The position numbers and the translations under genes are program-made. A stretch of 64,000 nt of DNA, from contig PCDI01000010.1 in NCBI GenBank assembly GCA_002778195.1, positions 1,178,001 through 1,242,000 on the forward strand, read 5' to 3'. Positions 35,609 through 46,399 of the stretch are shown one piece after another. Each line of letters begins with the position of its first letter. Position 1 is the first letter of the stretch. The stretch comes from Raffaelea ambrosiae (lineage: Eukaryota; Ascomycota; Sordariomycetes; Ophiostomatales; Ophiostomataceae). The notes under the pieces are model-generated. The model was not told where the DNA came from, made no database searches, and saw only the letters and a program-made list of their open reading frames with translations.

Positions 35609-36520
35609 CTACTCGCCCGTATCCGTCGCATGCATGATGATTTCCATGGACTTGTCACTGTACGGTGCTGCGTAGTGGTAGTACAGGTTCTTGCCAGAGC
35701 ACTCGATGGCCTGGCCACGCATCTCTTTGATCTCCGGGTGGCTGGCGTCGGTGCCGTCCAAAAAGATGAGGACGGCCTTGACGACGGACTCGATGGGCGT
35801 GAAGAAGTCGTCGGGAAACTGCCTCCACAGGTCGGCCGACAAGAGGTTGGTGCGCACCGTGCCCGGGCAGACGGCGTTGACGCGGATGCCGTTGCGGCGC
35901 CACTCGACGGGGTCTAGCGAGCGCGCCAGGCCGATGACGCCGTGCTTGGCGGCGCCATAGATTGGCATGCCGTAGGACGGATAGAGACCGCCGCAGCTGG
36001 CGGTGAAGACGAGCACACGGTCCCCGCGCGTGCTCGCGGGCGACAGGCGGAAGTAGTGCTGGGCCAGAAAGGCCGTCTTGATGGCCGCCGTCAGGCAGAT
36101 GTCGACGACGCGCGTGGCGTTCTTGGGCAGCACCGGGGGCGGCTCGTCGCTATCAGACTCGCTGGTCTTGTCAAAGAATTCGTTGTTGATCTCGGCAATG
36201 CCCGCGTTGGCGTAGACAAAGTCGATGCGGCGGTGACGCCGGAAAATGTCGCGGAACACGATGCCGAGGGCCGGGTAGTCGGTGACGTCGACGGCGTGGA
36301 AGACGCCGCCATGGACAGCATCGACAGCTTTGGCGGCAGCCGGGTTGTAGTCGAGACAGTGGATCTCCCAACCGGCCTTGCGCTGGCCGATGGCTGTGGC
36401 GACGGCCAGACCAAGACCGCTGGCTGTAGACGTGTTAGACATGCGTTTCCCGGCGAGGGGGACTCTTTCTGGGCTGAACCTACCACCGCCTGTGATGATG
36501 GCTACTCTGGCTTCTGACAT
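35609..36520 (-). CDS. Short-chain dehydrogenase/reductase (15-PGDH-like)
   Basis: Two exons, 36520-36484 and 36423-35609, give 283 residues. Splicing (donor GTAGGT, acceptor CAG) restores the cofactor motif as ITGGASGLGLAVA (TGxxxGxG). The 60-nt intron is in frame and stop-free, so without splicing 20 residues would split this motif. Further classical SDR features are DVTDY after the second strand, YANAGI (NAG motif), the catalytic Ser in VFTASCGGL, YGAAKHGVIGL (YxxxK) and NAVCPGTVRTNLL. It is an NAD(P)-dependent oxidoreductase with unknown substrate. The arrangement fits the 15-hydroxyprostaglandin-dehydrogenase-like group common in fungi. A polar insertion (SESDSDEPPPVLPKN) follows the NAG helix. 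The next gene leftward of the TRI12-type pump, on the same strand, 0.7 kb apart. Confidence 0.9.
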   Translation of the reverse strand: MSEARVAIITGGGRFSPERVPLAGKRMSNTSTASGLGLAVATAIGQRKAGWEIHCLDYNPAAAKAVDAVHGGVFHAVDVTDYPALGIVFRDIFRRHRRIDFVYANAGIAEINNEFFDKTSESDSDEPPPVLPKNATRVVDICLTAAIKTAFLAQHYFRLSPASTRGDRVLVFTASCGGLYPSYGMPIYGAAKHGVIGLARSLDPVEWRRNGIRVNAVCPGTVRTNLLSADLWRQFPDDFFTPIESVVKAVLIFLDGTDASHPEIKEMRGQAIECSGKNLYYHYAAPYSDKSMEIIMHATDTGE

Positions 36521-37212
36521 GACAGCAGCGTTGATCTACGACTTTGGATTCCACAACAAAGTTTCAGATGCGACGACAAGCACATGTAGTAGCAACCAAG
36601 CTCGTCTTTTAAGCGACTTGAAGCGAACCAGTCAACCGGCTCTCCTCATCTCATCTTCCGCAGCTTGAGAAGAGCCCGCGGGCAGGCCTCCCATCTTCTC
36701 CAACTGGACGAGAACCAGCAGCCATTCGTCTTCCCAATCTTTGCAACCCATGACCCCTCAATTGCGGAGTTTCGCTTGGAAGTGAAGAGAAAAGAAGAAT
36801 GAAAAAAAAGGGTGTTGAAACCCGCGAGTGCGGCCTGCTGAAGCCGGAAAAGGGCACCCGGCAACGCAAGATCCCCAAACCCATACCCAGAAACAGGTAA
36901 TTGTCCCTCTCCGCAAAATGGCGCTTCGGGTTATGAGCAAGTGTTTCCGCAAAAATGCCCCGCGGAGCTCCGACAAAGGGCACAAATCGGCAGCATCTGT
37001 GAAGACGTAAGACGCATCTATTGGCATTACATACAGATGCAGCTTCAACTTGCAGGCAGCAACGAGGCTGTTGTGGTTTTTGAAGTCCGGCTCTGTTTAC
37101 TAGTTGACCATGCTCCTGTGCGCCATGTTTTTGTGTTCAGCCCCCCTTCCTGTCCTTCTCCTTTCTTTCTTGTTTACTTTCTACTCTCTCTTAGGATGCG
37201 ACCACCCCCTAC
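36521..37212. other. Intergenic region between SDR and TRI12-type genes
   Basis: Both neighbours are on the minus strand, so this holds the SDR promoter (right of 36520) and the 3' UTR of the pump gene. No TATA box or coding frame is convincing. A CT-tract lies at 37139-37195. Confidence 0.4.
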
Positions 37213-39431
37213 CTAAGCCTGCTCTTCGTCCAGCTTCTCCTTTCCCATATGGTGATGCACCTCCACGGTCTCCTCGTTGCTCCTCTGGTGCAGCGTCACA
37301 TTTACGTCTGGGCTGAGCAGGTGGTCCACATTCGGGGTGAAGAAGGCCAGGATGATGCCAATGCCACTAAAGGCAATTGTCGTTAGAAAGACGGTCCGGT
37401 AGGCGGCGGCGCTGGCTTCCTGGTAGGCGCGCACACCAGCGGCTTGGATTGGCGGTGTCAGGCCGGGGACTACGGCAAATGCGGACGCGGTGCCGGTCTG
37501 CACGGCCGTGACGAATGCGGCCACGGAGCTCTCAGGCAGGCCAGCAGCGATGACCGCCACCGGAACTTTGGCGGGGATGGTCTGGGCCAGGCGGTTACTC
37601 AGGACCGACTGGAAGATGCTGGGAGTGTTCGTAGTTAGACTCGGGAAGTAGGTACATTGGGGTTGCTCCTTTCTCTCCCCACGTACGTAGAACAAACGGT
37701 CGAGACAAATGACCGGGCGGAGCCACCAGCGCCGGCATAGGTACCGATCTCGCGCTGGTCGTCGATGCTGATGGTCGAGACGGTCGAGTTAATCAGCTCG
37801 CTCCAGCCGATGAAGAAGGAGGCGAAGAAGATGAGGGCCGACGAGCGGGACACGGATTCGGGCGTGCTCGTGGCCATGGCTGGGGCGTGTTAGTGGGAGT
37901 CACAAGGCACAAGGCACATAAGCAAACAAACAAACAGAGAAACAAGCAAAAAAGAGGAAGAGACGTCACTTGCGTCTCGGCTCACCACCAAGAAAAATAC
38001 TGCCCAAGGGAAACACAATCATCAACTGTATGTTGGTCTTCCGCTTGAAGCCAGCGGCGCCATACTCGCCCAGCAGGATGCCGCAGCCCGGGATGCACGA
38101 CACCCAGCCGGCCCACGTGGTGCTGTGCCCGGCCGAGTACAGCGCCGACACCATGGACGGCCACAGCAGCGCATTGGCATAGTACACCGCGGCGCCCAGT
38201 GCCCACAGCACCACCGACACCACCCACCCGCGGTTGCGGAAGAGGTACAGCGGCAGCAGCGGCTCGGCCGGGTTGCCAAAGCGCTCGTAGCCGACAAACG
38301 CCACCAAGACCAGGAAGCCGACGACGGTCGTGGCGACCACATGCGCGCTCTTCCACGGGTGCAGCGTGCCGCCCCAGGACAGGCCCATGAGAAACAGCAG
38401 CAGGCCCAGGGTCGCCAAAACGGTGCCGGCGTAGTCAAAGTGCCGGACGAAGCGGGCCTTGCGGGCGGCGCCGTGCTTCATGGCAAAGGACGGCGGCCGG
38501 TAGCAGAAGAAGAACAGCAGGGTGGTGGCGGCGTTGAGGCCGATGAGGAAGTAAAAGATGCTGGACACGGTGAGCCAAAAAAAAAAAGAAAAAAAAAAGG
38601 GGGGGGGGTACTCTTAATTGTCCAACAACAAGCTGGAGACAAACGCACCCTCGCCAGCCGGCTTTGGTATGGAAGACGAAGCCGTAGGAGACGGCCGGGG
38701 CCAGGCCACTGGACGGGATGCCCCAGCAGAAGCTGGCAGGTCAGCAGGTTGTCGGGCACTCATGAGAGAACAGTGTCGTGATAACAACACCCTCCGCTTA
38801 CGCACACGTAGGCCTGTGCCAGAAACCGCCACTCCAGCGGCACAATCTCGCCCACCGCAAACGCATACGACAGCTGCACCGACGCGCCGACGCCGATCAG
38901 CGTCTCGCCCGCAATCAGGGCCGGCACGCTCGGCGCGGTCGCGCACACCACGGCGCCCAGCGTGCCCACCGCGTTGCCGCCCACGAACCACCACCGCCGC
39001 CCAAAGATGTCGGTCACGCGGCCCACAAGGATCAGCCCGACCGAGCTCGTCAGCAGGTACGACAGCGCCACCCACGTCAGGTTCGGGTCGGGCCCAATGT
39101 CGGCATCGACGTAGCGCAGCACGGGCGCCACCAGCGAGAAGCCGGCGACGCCGCAGGCAAACGAGGCGCCGATGCCGAGCATCGAGCCCAGAAAGGCCAG
39201 GCTGCGGAAGTACCCGGGCGGCAGCTCGGATCCCGCAACGGTAAAGTCGCGGCCCTGGACAGTATCCTCGGGGGCATGGCGGGCAGTGTTGTTGCTCCAT
39301 GTGGCATCATCGTGGACGGAAGACGGCGTGGGCGGATCCCCAGAGGGCTTGCCTTGCACACGGACGATCGAGGCGTGCTCGAGCTCGGCGGCAGAAGCAG
39401 CAGAAGACGTGCTCGGAGGATGGCCCATCAT
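37213..39431 (-). CDS. TRI12-type MFS efflux pump
   Basis: Five exons on the minus strand: 39431-38806, 38732-38649, 38560-37986, 37879-37687 and 37618-37213, 627 residues. Donors are GTGCGT, GTGCGT, GTGAGC and GTACGT; acceptors CAG, and all frames join. A polar N-terminus of about 80 residues is followed by some 14 hydrophobic segments. Family blocks are WVALSYLLTSSVGLILVGRV, TDIFGRRWWFVGGN (MFS signature), EIVPLEWRFLAQAYVFCWGI (across intron 1), PAVSYGFVFHTKAGWRGIFY (across intron 2) and IFQSVLSNRLAQTIPAKVP after intron 4. This pattern matches the fungal trichothecene efflux pump family (TRI12), which also includes siderophore and drug exporters. The substrate cannot be read from sequence. 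Start: two adjacent ATGs (39431 and 39428). Confidence 0.9.
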
Positions 39432-40169
39432 GAACAATACCTTCGAACACAAAATAGGGGTTTACGTGCTAATCGATTGTATTTTGACCGGTCTGCGGAT
39501 TGACAAGCTGCCCGCGGAAGAGGTCCCAAAGTTATATACGCAGAACCACATGGAACAATACGACAGCAACGCCATCAGAGTCAAAAGCCCAAACAGAAGA
39601 GACTGAAGTAGGGATTTCGGCCTTTCCTCTCTATCCCTCCCATTCTTTCGTAGACCTGGAAGCCTTTCATGGACCTGGAACGTCCAAAGGTTGGTCTGCA
39701 TATCGTTTTCCGTGGAGCCAAATATGGGTCCCCGACTTACACCAAAATCCGGGGTAACGCGGGGATGGAGCTGAGGGGGATGGAATGTGGAGTCGGGGAC
39801 TGGGCAATAGACTGTGGTATACCACCATATGACCGTTCTGAACTTGTCTTCTTTACATGGACGGTCATATGGTTATGTGGATAGAAGGGGGTTGTCTTGG
39901 GGAGACAGCTGGTAGCTCACTGCAGCTCGGTTAGGACATCCGGAAGGGATCGTCCGGGGGAGGTGGGCACTGTAAGTCTATACTAGCGGATATCGTCGTC
40001 AACGTTCTGTACTACACGTTACCCGGTTGTGAAGAGCAACCAAAAGAGGGTGTGTTTTCCTGGAAAGGGAAAAAAAAAAGAAAGACGGCAATAGTATGAA
40101 ACCATTATTCCTTACCAGTCAACAACAGCTTACTGAAATTGCTTCATCGTGACCACAGTTGCCAACCTC
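39432..40169. other. Upstream region of the pump gene
   Basis: No gene is supported. The region directly upstream of the pump start has no obvious TATA box. An A-run at 40070-40082 lies near the end of the APH-like relic. Confidence 0.4.
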
Positions 40170-40860
40170 CTAACCAGACTCCGTGGGCGTTTGCAGCGCC
40201 GGGCCGAGCTTCTCCGCAAGTAGGCAAGTGTTGCCGTATTCTTTTGTCGCAGTTGGCCACAAGCCATGCACGACAGCGCTCCCGGTCGGCATAAGCCACT
40301 CGGGCCAGAAGCCGCCAAACTCCCGGTCAATGCTGGCCTTGATCTTCAGCGTCCACAAGAACGTTGTGTTGATCTGAGCTAGGGACAGCAATAACAAAAA
40401 AGGTCTGTTCAATCCTATGTCTGTCTGTATGACCCCTCCACCCCCCTGGCACCTACTCTTCTCGTGCTGGTCTTGATGGCAGGAACTAACCTAGGTCGTT
40501 ATGGCAGAAGACAGACTCTCCCTGGACGTCGCTCCGTGGCTGCCAACAGGTGTGATACTCCCAGTCCATGGCGCAGACGCGCTGCGGCGCGACCTGGAAC
40601 GGCTCGCCGGGCACCCTGGGCCTGTCCGACCGAAGCGACTCGAGGGTTTTGAAGTGCTGCAGCAGCTCCTTCTCGGCCACCTTCTTATTCTCCTCACTGA
40701 GCTCGTTCGTGCCCGCCGTCCTGTCCGCGAACTCGTCTATCACGTACGTGGCCACGTCGTCCTCAAATTTCGTGCTTCTGATGATACTGACGATGGGCCG
40801 TTTTGTGGGTGCATTTGCTAGACAAGGCAAACTCGGTTCTTGTGCTAGGAAATAGAAGAG
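40170..40860 (-). pseudogene. Broken APH-family (aminoglycoside phosphotransferase-like) kinase relic
   Basis: The minus strand from about 40830 encodes the C-terminal part of a fungal APH-family kinase: helical region, VPGEPFQVAPQRV, then DWEYHTCWQPR and the catalytic-loop start FCHNDL. A GTTAGT donor and CAG acceptor (near 40380) would continue it as DQHNVLVD, the Brenner-type catalytic and metal motif. The next family block, LKIKASIDREFGGFWPEW, is in another frame, so about 8 nt appear to have been lost between them. The DWE expected in this block is DRE. No ATG precedes the helical region and the N-terminal ATP-binding lobe was not found upstream. A frame loss plus missing 5' half makes a working kinase unlikely. 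The splice assignment is by eye. Confidence 0.6.
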
Positions 40861-43020
40861 GGATCAAATAACGTGAATAGAGCAGCGCTGACTTGAACCA
40901 CTTGTGTTATTCGATGCAATGGTTTTTTTATTTTTATTTTTTTATTTTTTTTATACAAAGTCTGTTTCCTCGACTGCTATGTTTCCTGCTTCTGTTTCTC
41001 TGATATGAATACCGGCTTGCCGAATCGATTCTGGTCCTTGGCCCGGAATTGGCCCTCTGATCTGTCACATGCTCGTTCGGCTTCGCCCTCCGTGCCAATG
41101 AGCTTGCCAGGTGTTCACCTGTTGCATATGCCGGCCGGCCCGGCTATGCGACATTTGCCTATCTCTATGTCTTATCGGGGATGTCCAGATTCAGTTTACT
41201 GTCGTTTCACGTTTGTCTCCATCTGGCCAATCTGGGGATCAGACACACAGTGGTCTTGTTGGGACCGCCGTCGCTCGCGATGAGAGCGTGCAGCTAGGGA
41301 CACCCCCGTCCGCGAATATGGTAATACGCACTCGTCCCGCGTGGTCCATGGATTGGATTGTCTTAACCACGAGGCCATGGCTTGAATACCAGACGTGAAT
41401 GAATTACCCCATGATGCGTGGTTTCCCGCCATTCCCGGCCGTAGCACGAGAGCTTCTCTTTGGGACGGAGCGGCCAGATCGGCAGCCGCATCGCCCCGGT
41501 CTAGACCATTGCCGGAACCGGGGCCTGCCACGTGGGAACCAAAGCTACTCACCACCACGCTCCGACCCCAAGCCGGCCTGGATTGTTGATCCCACCTGCA
41601 TCAACGACGCAACCATGTGGCAAGTGGGGGGCACCGGGCGTAAAGATCAAGTCGTACCCGTACTGCGGCTCGGCCAAGAAGGTGTTTGACTTTGCCGGCA
41701 CCTTGGCGGCACCGGGAAATGAGACGTTATGGTTCGGCAGACATACGCACGCAACCCCACAGGGCGTGGACCCCCGCAAGACAGCTATTGCCGACGTATT
41801 TGAGGAGAAAGGGACCGGGTTGCTTGGTGTGACTAGGCTCAGTAGGTCTCAGGGTTTTCCTTATCATATACTTCCAATTTGAGGTTCTTTTTTTTTTTTT
41901 TCCCTTTCTGTTCCTTTCCTTTGTCTTCACGTCTTACTTTTCGTCAACCAGAGAATGCTCTTGATTGGAACACTCACAGCCGAGGTTTTGCAGGCATATT
42001 GCAGGCACACCACAGGCACACCACAGGCGTATCGTGGGCAAATGCGGTGAGTTCCGGCCAAGTTCGGTATTTTCCGTCCAATAGCAAGATGGCCATTTCG
42101 AGAGAGCATGGCGACCCACATTACGTATTAGTTGTTGGTTTTTGTTTATCTTGCTGTGTCGGGTGGCCTGACTGCTAGGCGGCGATAGGGAGCATGTGCT
42201 AGCGTACTGGCGGCTGAAACCGCTAAAACGGCCGGCCCTATCTGTCAGGGGCCTTCAGCCGAGGCAGTCCAGAAAGCAGAGGGACTACAACGCAGGGACA
42301 CTGCCGCATCGGGACATCGCGAACAGCTCCAAGACATACCACATTTGGCCACTGGGAATATATAAAGCAGCAGGTGCTCAGCAGCAGCCGTCTCGGGACG
42401 ACGGGCTGCGGCGTGGCTGACAGGTCAGAAAACAGCGGGCTTCCACGGCGTTTGTGGCGCATTTAGCCTCTGAACTGCCGCAGCCAAGGTCGCTAACAAA
42501 GCTTGGGCTGTCGGTTCTCCACGTGATCGACATCGAACCTACATCCAATGCTTTGCAGAGGCTCTGCTGCCTTATCTTCCTGCTGGCCGGCTGATCATCG
42601 CAGCGGAAGTCTGCTCTGTCTTCCTGTTTCCCAGTGTCCCCGAACAATCCCCACGCGGCTATTTCTCCAGGACTTTTAGACCCTGTAACGTAGTACTGCG
42701 ACTTCATAGCGCCAGCCATAGCGGCGCGTCCATCAACCTGGCCCTGTCGCTCGTGTCAATTCCGGGCCCTCTATTGGTGGGGGGCTGGCCCGGCGTTATC
42801 TGAGCGTTGCCCTAGGCCACACTTATACGTGTTTGGCTCCCTGTTGCCTCTGCGAGTCTTTCGATGTTGTGCGATGCTTATCGCAGCCCCAGCGCTGTCT
42901 CCACCTTGATGTCTCGACCGGGAAACGGGGACCGAATATATGAAGACCGGCACGGGTGCTGGGACCAAGTGCTTGGTCGAATAAAAGGCCAACGACAGGA
43001 AAAAAAAGAGAAAAAAAAAA
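40861..43020. other. Intergenic region, about 2.2 kb
   Basis: No recognisable gene. T-rich tract at 40924-40962. Open frames at 41400-41880 (+) look partly coding by composition but match no family I know. The right end upstream of the sugar transporter has an A/G-rich stretch (42995-43020). A TATA-like ATATATG sits near 42937. Confidence 0.35.
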
Positions 43021-43090
43021 ACACTGCGGTAGAACACTGCGGTAGAACACTGCGGTAGAACACTGCGGAAGCATACTGCGGACACACTGC
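43021..43090. repeat. 13-bp tandem repeat in the 5' UTR of the sugar transporter gene
   Basis: The unit ACACTGCGGTAGA occurs three times exactly and then degenerates through two or three more copies, ending 6 bp before the start codon at 43097. It lies in the presumed 5' UTR. Confidence 0.9.
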
Positions 43091-43096
43091 AACACC

Positions 43097-45089
43097 ATGG
43101 ATGCCAAGGACGCCCAAGACGCCATGGACAGCAAGGAAAAGGCGGCCGCCGAGCTCACCGGCCACGAGCTCACCGGCCACGAGCTCACCGGCCACGAGCT
43201 CACCGGGCAGGAGACCATCGACCTCAAGCGCAAAGAACACCTGACCATCGACGCCACGCGGGACTTCACCGAAGAAGAGCACAAGCTGCAGTTCTGGGAG
43301 GCCATCCGCCAATACCCCACGGCCACCTTCTGGACCTCCTTCTTCTGCATCGCCGTCATCATGTCGGGCTTCGACGCCCAGATCATCTCCTCCTTCTACG
43401 CCCTCTCCGCCTTCCAGCGGCGGTACGGCTACCAGCTGAGCGACGGCACCTACGAGGTCTCGGCCCCGTGGCAGATGGGCCTCGGCATGGGCAATCCCAT
43501 CGGCCAGGTCCTCGGCGCCCTCGCCAGCAGCTACCCCCTCGAGCACTGGGGCCGCCGCTGGACCATGGCCCTGTGCTGCGTGTGGTCCATCTGCTTCGTC
43601 TTTGTCCAGTTCTTTGCCCGCTCCACCGGCATGCTGTGCGCCGGCGAAATCCTCGGCGGCCTGGCCTACGGCTTCTACGTCGTCATTGCCCCCGCCTACG
43701 CCTCCGAGATCTGCCCGCTGGCCCTGCGCGGTGTCCTGACGGCCTCGGTCAACATGGCCTTTGTCATTGGCCAGTTCATTGCCCAAGGCTGTGCTGCCGG
43801 TGTCGAGAGCCGGTCCGACCAGTGGGCCTACAGAATTCCCTTTGTATGTTTCTCCTGCGTGCGCTGCTCTCTTTTGGGGGGGGGGGGTGGCCCGTCTATT
43901 TTTTCTTTTTCTTTTGTGTTCTCTTTGCTGGGAACGCTTTCTCTTTACTGGAAACGCATTCTCTTTACTGGAAACGCTGACTCACCCCGCAGGCAATCCA
44001 ATGGCTGTGGCCGGTCGTCCTCCTGTGCGGCCTTCCTTTTGCCCCCGAGAGTCCCTACTGGCTGGTTCGTATGGGCCGCAAGGAGGATGCCATGAAGGCC
44101 CTGAAGAGCCTGTCGTCCAAGAACGAGGAGGATCTGGACAAGGTCCTGCTGGGCATCGAGCAGACAGACCTGCTGGAGCGCGAGCTCGAGGCCGACACCT
44201 CGTACTGGGAGTGCTTCAAGGGCGCCAACCTGATCCGGACCGAGATATCCATCATGGTGTACACCATCCAGGTCATCGCCGGCAACCCTCTGATTGGATA
44301 CGCCAACTATTTCTTTGAGCAGGCCGGTCTGCCCGATGCCAAGGCCTTTGACAGTACGTCTTGATCCGGAGGGTCCCTTGTGATTCCTTGTCGTTTCTTC
44401 CATGGCAAAGACCGCTAACGGCATTTCTCTTCCGCAGTGGGCGTCGGCAACACGGCCCTTGGCTTTTTGGGCACGGCCCTTTCGTGGCCGCTGATGGAAT
44501 ACGTAAGTAAACAAGGACGGCAACAGCGCCAACTAGACATGGTGAACCAATCGCCGTCCTCTTCCAGATATGCTGACCACAGTTGCCCGTACAGTTCAAA
44601 ATGGGTCGCCGTACCATCTACAATGGTGGTCTTGCCGTCATGACCATTCTCCTGTTCGTCATTGCCTTCCTGAGTCTGTCGCCCAAGACCGGCGCCATCT
44701 GGGCCATGGCCAGCTTGATGGATGTCTGGACCTTTTTCTACCAGATCAGCGTCGGCCCCATCTGCTTCGTCATCATCTCCGAGATATCGTCGACCCGTCT
44801 GCGCACCAAGACCATCGCCGTCGCGACTGCTGTGATGGCCGCGACCGGCGTCGTCTTCACCGTGGCCATGCCCTACATGATGAACTCGGACGAGGCCAAC
44901 TGGGGTGGCAAGACCGGGTTTCTGTTTGGCGGTATCAGCTTCATCTGCCTCGTCTGGTGCTACTTCCGCCTGCCCGAGAGCGAAGGACGCACGTACGAAG
45001 AGCTGGACATTCTGTTCCAGAAGGGCGTGTCCCCTCGGAAGTTCAAGAGCACCGTCCTCGTGGACGCTACAGGGAGCGACTCCGTCTGA
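43097..45089 (+). CDS. Maltose-permease-like sugar:H+ symporter (MFS)
   Basis: Four exons, 43097-43843, 43993-44353, 44438-44502 and 44595-45089, give 555 residues. Donors GTATGT, GTACGT, GTAAGT; acceptors CAG; all frames join. The N-terminal tail has four ELTGH/ELTGQ units from a 15-bp DNA repeat (43151-43210). Then FWTSFFCIAVIMSGFDAQII, a first half with PLEHWGRRWTM (GRR signature), EILGGLAYGFYVVIAPAYAS and EICPLALRG. Exon 2 begins with AIQWLWPVVLLCGLPFAPES followed by PYWLVRMGRKEDA, the sugar-porter PESPRWL-like block. Exon 4 starts FKMGRRTIYNGG and ends LPESEGRTYEELDILFQKG (PETKGRT-like signature). This block order fits fungal alpha-glucoside permeases of the sugar porter family. Intron 1 contains a G-run and a 20-bp direct repeat. 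No alpha-glucosidase was recognised beside it. Confidence 0.92.
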
Positions 45090-45747
45090 GGCCACGTCTG
45101 TTTTGTGCCGCTCGCAGCTTGTTGTCCTTTGATGCGACCATACGACTCTGATGAAAGACGACGCCAACGGCTGGTGGAATCCTCCTGAGGCCTGATCATT
45201 AGTGGGTTGGTGTGTGGTCGAATGTATATAACTATGCCATAAATAATTGATTCGCTGCCTCTCGGATAACTGCGTATACGCGTCGAACCCGTTCAGATTG
45301 AGGCGACGGTCGTTCCCGAACACAAACTCTGTGTCAGGCTGGAAATTGCTCCAGTCTTTGCTCATCGTAGGGTTGGTCTCGACGAATTTTGTCGCTGGAG
45401 ATGAGAAAACCAAGGTGGTGCATGGCTAGTTGGTCGACGACAACACGGACAGTTGGTCTGCGTCATGGAAGCCTGCTTTGAGAACAACGCACATCAACAT
45501 TTCGCTCCAAACATAAACGCCTGCTGCACAAACAAAGACGACAGAGACAAAGTATGGAGCAGTGACACTGGAGAAGGGCCCACCGGAATTCATGCACAGC
45601 TCGTACACTACAACGCTAAAACAGACAAAGGGGAGTTCTTCTGGTCCTTGTCGTGCGATCTACAATCTACAGTTCCAACGTCGATTTATACCTCTATTCT
45701 AGACCGTGCCTCTGGTTTCTCTCTACTCCAAGATTATACAAACTTGG
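45090..45747. other. Convergent intergenic region
   Basis: This lies between the 3' ends of the sugar transporter (+) and FAD monooxygenase (-). A minus-strand frame (45413 towards 44415) overlaps the transporter and has no family resemblance. TATATAA at 45226-45232 and AATAATTGA nearby may belong to the transporter 3' UTR. Confidence 0.4.
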
Positions 45748-46364
45748 TTACTCCTTCTTGATAGGATGCACCCAGGGAATCGTTCCCTGTATCGGTTCCT
45801 TCTCCGGGCGCGGCACAAAGTCCAGCACCCGCCGCGTGGCCAACTTCTTGCAGGATTTGACAAGCAAATAACGATTCACAAACGGCAGGTGCGGCAGAAT
45901 GTACCGGTCGAACAGCCGGTAGAGAAGATTGGGCCAGGCCTGGAACCGTGTCACCATGGCCGACTCTTTCAGATCCGCGGTGGCTACCTCGCGACGGTAT
46001 TCCTGGTATCGCGCAAAGACGTCTGCGATGGTGTCTTGGTCGAGAGGCGTGTCCCCCTTCTTGTTGCCCTCCAGGGCTGCGTGCAGCTCGTTTGCCAGCA
46101 CCACAATGTCCTGCACGCCGTTGTTGTAGCCCTGGCCGTGGTTGGGCGTGTACTTGTGGCACGCGTCGCCCGCCAGCACGATGCGCCGCCAGCTCCAGTG
46201 CGGCAGCACCCCCTCCTCCAGATCGGCCATGCCGGCCGTGTAGCGTGTCGGGTAGACGTCCTTGACGCGCAGCTTGTCGCTGATGGGCACGTCGGCAAAC
46301 CGGTCGGCAAAGGCCTGGACGTCGGCCTCGGTGTAGTGGTGGCGGCGGTGGCGACTGCTGCTGC

Positions 46365-46399
<35 letters not shown>

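Noticed and set aside
41330..41400. Possible tRNA-like segment on the minus strand (GCCTCGTGGTTAAGAC)
   Set aside because: No acceptor stem or T-arm could be paired around it.
41399..41882. + strand frames of about 100 residues with coding-like composition
   Set aside because: They match no family I know and lie in two competing frames; possibly another relic but not supportable.
44415..45413. 332-residue minus-strand frame
   Set aside because: It overlaps the well supported sugar transporter exon 4 on the opposite strand.
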